From positions 1 through 5,376 of the forward strand of contig JAEYNG010000014.1 in assembly GCA_023412695.1 (NCBI GenBank): a stretch of 5,376 nucleotides of DNA, read 5' to 3'. Numbering within the stretch: the first letter of the stretch is position 1; the number at the start of each line of letters is the position of its first letter. The notes under the pieces are model-generated. The model saw only the letters and a program-made list of their open reading frames with translations. It made no database searches and was not told where the DNA came from. Position numbers and translations under genes: made by a program. The DNA comes from Planctomycetota bacterium (GTDB lineage Bacteria > Planctomycetota > Phycisphaerae > Phycisphaerales > UBA1924). Positions 1-5,376 of the stretch are shown piece by piece.

Positions 1-366
1 GCGCTGTGGTTCGAACCCGATTTCGTGGAGGATGGGCGTCACCTTGACATCGAAGGCGCTGCGTGGAGTACGACCAACTTCCTGATCCCCAGCGCCGTGG
101 CCGGCCGCCTCACCTTCAACTCCGTCCCCACCGGCGTCCGCGTCTGCACCTCCATGGTCCACGGCGGCCCCTTCCCCGCCACCAACCGCCCCGATTCCAC
201 CGCCGTCGGCCCGCTCGCGATCGAACGCTGGTGCCGCCCGGTCTGCTTCCAGAACTGCCCCGATGAGTTGCTCCCGCCCGAGCTCCAGAATGCCAACCCG
301 CTCGGGATCTGGCGGACGGTCAACGGCCAGCCGACCCGCCAGCCGGTCTGCCGTTCCCAAACCTGA
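1..366 (+). CDS. Aldehyde dehydrogenase, 2,5-dioxovalerate (alpha-ketoglutaric semialdehyde) dehydrogenase type, C-terminal part
   Basis: This is the last 121 codons of a gene that begins before the window; frame 1 is open from the first base to a TGA at 364-366. The family oxidises 2,5-dioxopentanoate to 2-oxoglutarate with NAD(P)+ in the cytoplasm, at the end of non-phosphorylating pentose, sugar-acid or hydroxyproline catabolism. The match rests on the C-terminal signature of that subfamily: AGRLTFN, then PTGVRVC, MVHGGPFPAT, an STAVG..AIERW.RPVCFQN stretch, and a closing NPLGIWR.VNG..TR. The catalytic Cys and general-base Glu lie upstream and cannot be checked. The first 30 or so residues before AGR fit my memory of the family less well than the rest, so local divergence is possible. 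A GTG at 25 is only an internal codon. Class is fairly secure; exact substrate is inferred from the subfamily resemblance. Confidence 0.85.
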   Translation, partial: ALWFEPDFVEDGRHLDIEGAAWSTTNFLIPSAVAGRLTFNSVPTGVRVCTSMVHGGPFPATNRPDSTAVGPLAIERWCRPVCFQNCPDELLPPELQNANPLGIWRTVNGQPTRQPVCRSQT

Positions 367-410
367 TTTCGGGGGTCGCTCGATATTTTAACTGTTGATC
401 ACGGCTGGAC

Positions 411-3407
411 TTGCGCCGCATCGCATCCACCCGCAGCACGAGAATCCCCCTGCCGCAGGCTCGCGCAACTTCTGACCCCCCAAGGGGGGTCGCGGCCGAT
501 ATCCCCTCCGTGATTACCGAAGGCTCCACATCCGTTCGCCTCTCCCCGCGCGCACGCGTCGCCTCTTCGGGGGAAGACCCTAAGCTCGCCGCCGCGCCCA
601 GCAACGGCCGCTCCCGAACGCCGCGTAAGAAGCCCGCCGCGATCGCCGAAACGGCTCCGCCGAGCGGCGCATTCCGCATGCGACAGTTCGTCTGGGTCGC
701 CGGCGCGATCCTCTGGACCCTCATCCTGCTCGCCCTGCTCAGCTTCAACGCCGCCGACGCCCCGTCGGCCGCCATCGCGCCGCATAACAACCCGCCCGCA
801 AACTGGATCGGCAAGTTCGGCGCACTCGCTGCCCACTACAGCTACCAAGTCTTCGGCCTTGGCGCATGGATCGTCGTCATCCTCGCCGGCGTGCTGCTCG
901 GCGTCACCGCCACCGGCCGACGGGTCAGCCACGTCCCGGTCCGGTTCATCGGCGCGCTCCTGATGGCGGCCTCCGTCGCCGGCCTTCAGACCATCGCCCT
1001 CCCGAACTCCGGCCCGGTTGCGGGCCTCCCCGGCGGCCTCCTCGGCACCATCGGCTCCGCCCGACTCGTCGAGAGCTTCAACGTCCTCGGCGCGGTGGTC
1101 TGTCTCATCGCGGCGTTCTGCATCGGCTCCGTCGTCGCGCTCGACGTCTGGGCCATCATCGTCGCCATGTGGACCGGCAAGTTCATCGTCGCCGCCGGCC
1201 GCACCGGCAGCCGCGCCGCCCTCGCCGCCGCGCAGGCCGCTCGCCACCGCCGTCAGGCCGCCGCCCTCGCACGCGCTCGCGAAAACGACCTCGACGACGA
1301 TCAGCCCGTCGCCGCGCGCCCCGCCTCTTCCCGCCGACGCCGCAAGGCCGAGGTCGAGACCATCGACGAAGAAGCCGGCGGCTTCGGCGCGACCGAGAGC
1401 TTCAATCCCGACGGTGCGGGTGCGCCGCCCGCACGCGTCATCCTCGACGCCGAAGACGACGAAGAGGACGACGAGGCCGATGTTTCCGCGGCGGCGGAAG
1501 AGACCGACAACGACGTCGACGCCGAGGGTGAGACCGACGAGTCTGAGGCGGACGCCCCCGGCGCTCCGCAGGTCTTCGATCCCGAGCAGCTCCGCGCCAA
1601 GATCGCCAAGCTCCCCGTCCGTTTCGCCACGCTCACTAAGCGCTCCGCGACCGACGACGACCTCCGCGACATCCAGAACACCTCTGACATGGAGGGCTAC
1701 AAGTTCCCCGGCCTCGACCTGCTCATGGAGCCCGAGGGCAACTACACCCAGACGATGGACGTCTTCGTCCGCGAGCAGGCCGCCGCGCTCGAGAAGGCGA
1801 TCCGCGAGTACGGCATCGAGGGCGAGGTTGTCGGCGTCGAATCCGGCCCGGTGATCACGCTGTTCGAGCTTCGCCTCGCCCCCGGCACCAAGGTCGCCCA
1901 GCTCCAGGCCCTGTCCAGCGACGTCGCCCGCTCGCTCAAGGCGGTCAACATCCGCATCGTCTCCAACATGGCCGGCCGCGACACCGTCGGCGTCGAGGTC
2001 CCCAACGCCCAGAAGGAAAAGGTCCGTCTCAAGGAGCTGATGACCAAGAGCGAGCTCTACGGCACGATGCGCCTGCCGATGTTCCTCGGCAAGGACGCCT
2101 CCGGCGAGCCGCTCATCGCCGACCTCGCCGCCATGCCCCACCTGCTCATCGCCGGCACCACCGGCTCGGGCAAGAGCGTGTGCATGAACACGGTCATCAT
2201 GTCCTTCCTCTATACCAAGAAGCCCAACGAGCTCAAGCTCGTCCTCGTCGACCCAAAGATGGTCGAGCTCTCTCAGTTCAAGGACATCCCGCACCTCATG
2301 TGCCCCGTTGTCACCGAGATGGGCAAGGCCGCGGCGATCCTCGAATGGGCCGTCACCAAGATGGACGAGCGCTACGAGCTCCTCGCCGAGGCCGGCTGCC
2401 GCGACATCGCCGCCTACAACGAGCTCGAGTGGGACGAGCTCAAGGAGCGCCTCCACATCGAGACGCCCGAGGAAGAGTCCCGCATCCCGCGCAAGCTCCC
2501 CTACATGGTCTTCGTCATCGATGAGCTCGCCGACCTCATGATGACCAACAAGGAGGTCGAGCAGTCGATCGTCCGCATCGCCCAGAAGGCCCGCGCGGTC
2601 GGCATCCACCTCATCCTCGCCACCCAGCGCCCGCAGGCCAACGTCGTCACCGGTCTCATCAAGTCCAACATGCCCGCCCGCATCAGCTTCAAGGTCGCCA
2701 GCGGCATGGACTCCCGCATCGTCCTCGACCAGAAGGGCGGCGAGCTGCTGCTCGGTCAGGGCGACATGCTCTACCTCTCCCCGCGCTCCTCGAAGCTCAC
2801 CCGTGCCCAAGGCACCCTGGTCGACGACAAGGAGATCCGCCGGGTCGTGAAGTTCATGCGCGACGTCGCCTCGCCGACCTACGAGCGCCAGCTCATGCAG
2901 ATCCGCCCCGGCGCAGGCGCCGGCGGCCCGTCCGAGGAAGAGGCCCGCGACGGCCTCCTCGCCGCGCAGCAGGACCCGCTCTTCGACAAGGCCGTCGAGA
3001 TCGTCATCGAGTCCAAGCGCGGCAGCGTCTCCATGCTCCAGCGCCGCCTGGCGATCGGCTACACCCGCTCCAGCCGCCTTATCGAGGCGATGTGGCAGGC
3101 CGGTATCGTCGGTGAGCACAAGGGCACCGTTGACCGCGATGTCCTCATCTCCCAGGAAGAGTGGCAGGCCATGAAGGCCCAAGCCGCGGCCGACGCAGCC
3201 GCCGCGGGCGAAGAAGTCGTGGACCCCAACATCGGGGAGAAGCTTCGCTCCGCGCAGGCCTCCGCGAACGCCGAGGGGCTCGACGACGAGGCCGACGGCA
3301 CCGACGAGGAACTGGAGAGCGACGACGATGGCGACGGCGACGCCGCGGCTCCCCCGTTCGACGTCCAGACGCGCACGACCCGCGCCCGCGCGCCGCACGG
3401 CGTTTGA
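411..3407 (+). CDS. ftsK: DNA translocase FtsK/SpoIIIE family
   Basis: Septum-anchored, ATP-driven DNA pump that clears chromosome ends during division and, in FtsK systems, activates XerCD recombination at dif. Numbering is from the TTG at 411 (998 aa). About four membrane segments lie near 93-112, 147-166, 178-197 and 224-244, with a fifth possible hydrophobic stretch at 247-263. An Ala/Arg-rich helix (265-290) and a strongly acidic linker (346-381) follow. The motor comprises the alpha/beta part (about 450-830) with Walker A GTTGSGKS (582-589, Lys588), Walker B VFVIDELAD (700-708, Asp704/Glu705) and the family signature ATQRPQANVVTGLIKSNMPAR (737-757; arrangement conserved). A winged-helix gamma domain (855-914, with LQRRLAIGYTRSSRLIE) would read polar DNA motifs. 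Residues 915-998 form an Ala-rich then acidic tail beyond gamma. The stop is TGA 3405-3407. The start is unsettled: TTG 411 is the longest option, GTG 510 and ATG 678 are in frame, and none has a good ribosome binding site. I list the longest; 678 would begin right at the first membrane segment. The gap to the dehydrogenase is 44 bases. Confidence 0.95.
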   Translation: MRRIASTRSTRIPLPQARATSDPPRGVAADIPSVITEGSTSVRLSPRARVASSGEDPKLAAAPSNGRSRTPRKKPAAIAETAPPSGAFRMRQFVWVAGAILWTLILLALLSFNAADAPSAAIAPHNNPPANWIGKFGALAAHYSYQVFGLGAWIVVILAGVLLGVTATGRRVSHVPVRFIGALLMAASVAGLQTIALPNSGPVAGLPGGLLGTIGSARLVESFNVLGAVVCLIAAFCIGSVVALDVWAIIVAMWTGKFIVAAGRTGSRAALAAAQAARHRRQAAALARARENDLDDDQPVAARPASSRRRRKAEVETIDEEAGGFGATESFNPDGAGAPPARVILDAEDDEEDDEADVSAAAEETDNDVDAEGETDESEADAPGAPQVFDPEQLRAKIAKLPVRFATLTKRSATDDDLRDIQNTSDMEGYKFPGLDLLMEPEGNYTQTMDVFVREQAAALEKAIREYGIEGEVVGVESGPVITLFELRLAPGTKVAQLQALSSDVARSLKAVNIRIVSNMAGRDTVGVEVPNAQKEKVRLKELMTKSELYGTMRLPMFLGKDASGEPLIADLAAMPHLLIAGTTGSGKSVCMNTVIMSFLYTKKPNELKLVLVDPKMVELSQFKDIPHLMCPVVTEMGKAAAILEWAVTKMDERYELLAEAGCRDIAAYNELEWDELKERLHIETPEEESRIPRKLPYMVFVIDELADLMMTNKEVEQSIVRIAQKARAVGIHLILATQRPQANVVTGLIKSNMPARISFKVASGMDSRIVLDQKGGELLLGQGDMLYLSPRSSKLTRAQGTLVDDKEIRRVVKFMRDVASPTYERQLMQIRPGAGAGGPSEEEARDGLLAAQQDPLFDKAVEIVIESKRGSVSMLQRRLAIGYTRSSRLIEAMWQAGIVGEHKGTVDRDVLISQEEWQAMKAQAAADAAAAGEEVVDPNIGEKLRSAQASANAEGLDDEADGTDEELESDDDGDGDAAAPPFDVQTRTTRARAPHGV
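474..491. repeat. Perfect GC-rich inverted repeat (8-bp arms)
   Basis: The sequence GACCCCCCAAGGGGGGTC has perfectly complementary 8-base arms around AA; as RNA it would fold as a 7-bp stem with a CAAG loop. It lies within the longest ftsK reading frame but upstream of the alternative starts at 510 and 678. No T-run follows, so it is not a standard Rho-independent terminator. It could be a leader hairpin, a protein-binding palindrome, or coincidence within coding sequence. Confidence 0.6.
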
Positions 3408-3479
3408 GATTCCGCTCACCCCTGTGCTGTAACTTGCCGACGCACAGCGGCGTAACTACCTTGCACGCCGCAGGGCCGA

Positions 3480-3495
3480 ATCCGCATGCGCGGAT
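3480..3495. repeat. Small inverted repeat, 6-bp arms with 4-base loop
   Basis: ATCCGC at 3480-3485 pairs with GCGGAT at 3490-3495 around ATGC. It lies 73 bases after the ftsK stop. The sequence after it is not T-rich, so it is a possible RNA 3'-end or leader hairpin rather than a terminator. Confidence 0.4.
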
Positions 3496-3566
3496 GGACG
3501 TGAAACGTGCTCACGCCGAGCCCGAAACAGGGGGCGGGTAATCAGCGGGCTGCAACACCCAGGAAT

Positions 3567-3573
3567 AAAGGAA
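3567..3573 (+). promoter_or_regulatory. Ribosome binding site deciding the start at 3582
   Basis: AAAGGAA lies 8 bases upstream of the ATG at 3582. It is the clearest Shine-Dalgarno sequence before any gene in the window. It argues for ATG 3582 over the in-frame GTG at 3507, which would add 25 residues ahead of an obvious signal peptide. Confidence 0.75.
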
Positions 3574-3581
3574 TCCTGTCT

Positions 3582-5366
3582 ATGAACCGTCTCCGTGGAA
3601 TGATCGTCTGCGCCGGAGTCTCGCTTGGCCTCGCGTCAGGGATGGCGTTGGCCGTGCCGCCGGTGCTTGAGAAGGCCCCCAAGGACGCGATGTTCGTCGT
3701 CGCGATCCCCAGCCCCGCCAAGCTGGACAAGAACATCCAGTCCATGATGACCGCCGCGGAGATCAACCTGCCGATCCCCGGGATTGAGCAGATGATGATG
3801 ATGGCCGGGGTCAGCGGTGGGGTCGACGTGAACAAGTCCGCCGCCCTCGTAGCCATGCCCCCCGCACAGGGCCAGGAGATGAGCGGCGACGTCATGGACG
3901 ACCGCACCCTTGTCCTGCTCCCGGTCTCCGACTTCGCCGCGTTCCTCCAGAACTTTGAGGCCAAGCCGGGCGACGCCGGCGCCGTGGCGTCGTTCGATGT
4001 CCACGGGCGCGAGCACTTCGCCCGTGACCTTGGCGACGGGTACGTCGTCATGGGCCCGGTCCGCGACCTCGTCAGCAACTTCAAGGGCGGCAACGACACG
4101 ATCAAGGCCGACATGGGCAAGACCGGCGAGCGCATCGCCGACACCGCCGACGTCGTGGTGTTTGTCAACATGGAGGTCGCCCGCCCGTTCATCAAGGAGG
4201 GCGCGCAGAAGGCACGCGAGCAGATGGCCGACCAGATGGCCATGATGGGCATGGAGGGCGACGCCCCGGCCGAGAGCCCGCTCGCTAAGTGGATCTCGGA
4301 CTCGATCACCAACGATGCCCGCGCGGTCGTCGGCGGTTTCAAGGCCGGCGGCCTTGGCGCGACCTTTGAGATGGCCGCGAACTTCAAGGAAGCCTCGACC
4401 ATCGCCGGGGTCTTCCATGGTGGCGGTAAGGCCTCGTCGCTGCTTGCCAAACTCCCGGCGATGCAGCAGTACCTCTTCGCCGGCGCGATCGACACCAGCT
4501 CAGCCGCGATGAAGAACGTCCTCCAGACCGCGGCTGCAAAGGCCAAGGAATCCGCCCCCACCGGCGCCCCGGGCATGTTCACCGATCACGCGGGCGATGC
4601 CGACGGACACGCCTTCGTCATCGGCATGCACCCGACCATGCTCATGGGCGGCGGCGTCTTCACCAACTCCGTGAGCTTCACCGCCGCGAGCGATCCCGCC
4701 AAGATCGTTTCCAACATGAAGAACCAGATGGCCGAGCTCAACGGCAAGTCCTTTGAAGGGATGAGCTACGAGGCGTCCTTCAAGGAGGGCGGCGCAAAGG
4801 TCGGCGAGAAGCCGGTCGATGTCTGGCAGGTCAAGATGCAGTCCGATACCGGCGATGGCATGAGCGCCCAGGCCGCGAGCGTCCTCTTCGGGCCCCAGGG
4901 CGGTCCGGCCGGCTACATCGCCCAGGTCAACGGCGGCATTGTCCAGACCTACGCCAAGAACTCCGCGCTCATGTCCGCGGCGATGAAGGCCGCCGGCGGC
5001 GTGGGCGAGACCCTGCCGGGCGACACCCTTGTGAAGCAAGTGGGGGGGCAGCTCCCGTCGAACCGCATCGCGGAGGGCTACATCGGCACCCGCCACATCG
5101 TGGACCTTGTCCTCCCGCTGGCCTCGATGATGGGCGTGCAGGTCGATATGGACGCCATCCCGGCCCAGCTCCCCCCGGTTGGCTTCGCCCTCGCCGGCGA
5201 GGGTGGGGCCGCCCACATGTCCCTGTTCCTCCCCGCCCCGGTCATCAAGACGATCTGGGTCGTGGGCGAGTCGGTCGGCCCCCAGCTCGGCGGCATGGGC
5301 GACATGGACGACATGGACATGGAAGACGAAGAGGCCGACGCCCCGACTGGACAGCCGCGATTCTGA
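3582..5366 (+). CDS. Exported methionine-rich protein of unknown function
   Basis: I do not recognise a named family with confidence; 594 aa. The N-terminus is a classic Sec signal peptide: MNRLR, a hydrophobic core, then MALA followed by VPP, with likely signal peptidase I cleavage after Ala24. There is no lipobox (the residue before Cys10 is Val), and no later membrane segment is evident, so the product is probably periplasmic or secreted. Cys10 is the only cysteine, so the mature protein has none. Methionine is abundant (43 by my count, about 7%), with clusters at 71-74 (MMMM) and 215-224. The chain alternates strand-like segments such as LVLLPVSDF (110-118) and DGYVVMGPV (152-160) with helices; a vaguely similar layout recurs near 411-473. 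The overall style recalls large secreted planctomycete and cyanobacterial proteins of the DUF3352 type, which is a weak impression only. The C-terminus ends in an acidic Met-Asp tail (571-587). The start is chosen from the ribosome binding site at 3567 and the signal peptide. No functional tie to ftsK is visible. Confidence 0.9.
   Translation: MNRLRGMIVCAGVSLGLASGMALAVPPVLEKAPKDAMFVVAIPSPAKLDKNIQSMMTAAEINLPIPGIEQMMMMAGVSGGVDVNKSAALVAMPPAQGQEMSGDVMDDRTLVLLPVSDFAAFLQNFEAKPGDAGAVASFDVHGREHFARDLGDGYVVMGPVRDLVSNFKGGNDTIKADMGKTGERIADTADVVVFVNMEVARPFIKEGAQKAREQMADQMAMMGMEGDAPAESPLAKWISDSITNDARAVVGGFKAGGLGATFEMAANFKEASTIAGVFHGGGKASSLLAKLPAMQQYLFAGAIDTSSAAMKNVLQTAAAKAKESAPTGAPGMFTDHAGDADGHAFVIGMHPTMLMGGGVFTNSVSFTAASDPAKIVSNMKNQMAELNGKSFEGMSYEASFKEGGAKVGEKPVDVWQVKMQSDTGDGMSAQAASVLFGPQGGPAGYIAQVNGGIVQTYAKNSALMSAAMKAAGGVGETLPGDTLVKQVGGQLPSNRIAEGYIGTRHIVDLVLPLASMMGVQVDMDAIPAQLPPVGFALAGEGGAAHMSLFLPAPVIKTIWVVGESVGPQLGGMGDMDDMDMEDEEADAPTGQPRF
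5301..5318 (+). repeat. Tandem 9-base repeat in the acidic tail
   Basis: GACATGGAC occurs twice back to back (5301-5309 and 5310-5318), preceded by a diverged copy GGCATGGGC (5292-5300, 7 of 9 matches). The repeats are in frame and encode Asp-Met-Asp units near the C-terminus of the exported protein, so changes in copy number would lengthen or shorten the tail without a frameshift. Confidence 0.7.
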
Positions 5367-5375
5367 CGGTATACT
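5348..5375 (+). promoter_or_regulatory. Candidate sigma70-type promoter reading out of the window
   Basis: TGGACA at 5348-5353 matches the -35 consensus at 5 of 6 bases, and TATACT at 5370-5375 matches the -10 consensus at 5 of 6. The spacer is 16 bases. The promoter spans the last codons and stop of the exported-protein gene, and transcription would begin just past the window end. An AT-rich hexamer of this quality is uncommon in the surrounding GC-rich sequence. It is inferred from consensus only; the gene it would serve is not visible. Confidence 0.5.
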
Positions 5376-5376
5376 C

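Larger units (their letters stand above)
3408..3581 (+). other. Intergenic region between ftsK and the exported-protein gene
   Basis: This 174-base gap has no gene I can support. It contains a small hairpin at 3480-3495 (ATCCGC / GCGGAT around ATGC), and a 6-bp complementary pair AGCCCG (3519-3524) with CGGGCT (3546-3551) just upstream of the ribosome binding site. A weak promoter-like pair TTGCCG (3434-3439) and TACCTT (3457-3462) with a 17-base spacer is present but unconvincing. No stem followed by a T-run is seen, so no intrinsic terminator for ftsK is called. The length allows the downstream gene to have its own promoter. Confidence 0.5.

Noticed and set aside
357..390. Possible terminator after the dehydrogenase (CCCAAA pairing with TTTCGGG, then a TATTTT patch), or a -10 box for ftsK
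   Set aside because: The stem has a bulge and only 6 pairs, the T-rich patch is well separated from it, and no fitting -35 lies upstream of TATTTT. Neither reading is strong enough to call.
3048..3080. Thr885 in the gamma recognition helix (YTRSSRL) where E. coli-type FtsK has Asn
   Set aside because: From memory, Thr at this place is common in SpoIIIE-type and Gram-positive proteins, so it is not a special change.
399..3419. A 1006-codon open frame on the minus strand, covering all of ftsK
   Set aside because: It is the shadow of a strongly C/G-ending codon pattern on the opposite strand. Its product is a low-complexity run of Leu, Gly, Asp, Val and Ala without domains, while the plus strand has unmistakable FtsK motifs.
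3507..3581. Upstream GTG start giving a 619-residue exported protein
   Set aside because: It has no good ribosome binding site and would bury the signal peptide behind 25 residues. ATG 3582 has AAAGGAA at the right spacing and a signal peptide directly after it.
3582..3620. Lipoprotein signal around Cys10 of the exported protein
   Set aside because: The residue before Cys is Val and Cys10 lies before the hydrophobic core ends; the ALA cleavage site at 22-24 fits signal peptidase I better.
1..5376. FtsK polar motifs (KOPS-like GGGNAGGG) or a dif site in the window
   Set aside because: I found no clear match by eye, and the motif used by this lineage is unknown.

Overview
The window is GC-rich DNA with strongly C/G-ending codons, all genes on the + strand. 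It reads as ordinary bacterial chromosome. The base composition, the weak or absent Shine-Dalgarno sequences before two of the genes and the style of the secreted unknown protein would fit a planctomycete (perhaps Phycisphaerae). That placement is an impression from the sequence alone; no marker gene in the window fixes it.

Layout: (1) Positions 1-366 hold the 3' end of an aldehyde dehydrogenase of the 2,5-dioxovalerate (alpha-ketoglutaric semialdehyde) dehydrogenase type, cut by the window edge. (2) A short AT-richer gap (367-410) is followed by an open frame from 411 to 3407 encoding an FtsK/SpoIIIE-type DNA translocase, with membrane segments, an Arg-rich then acidic linker, the RecA-like motor, the winged-helix gamma domain, and an unusual acidic C-terminal tail. 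Its start codon is uncertain (411, 510 or 678). A perfect GC-rich inverted repeat lies at 474-491. (3) A 174-base intergenic stretch (3408-3581) ends in a clear ribosome binding site. (4) Positions 3582-5366 encode an exported, cysteine-free, methionine-rich protein of unknown function with an acidic Met-Asp tail. (5) A good sigma70-like promoter (5348-5375) overlaps the end of that gene and points out of the window.

The three genes share direction but have no evident common pathway: one is carbon catabolism, one is chromosome segregation at the division septum, and one is a periplasmic or secreted unknown. The 174-base gap makes co-transcription of the third gene with ftsK uncertain. I see no mobile element, CRISPR array, tRNA, rRNA or recognisable defence system, and no convincing new multi-gene system. 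The most useful leads are the FtsK tail, the unsettled FtsK start with the inverted repeat beside it, and the Met-rich exported protein.
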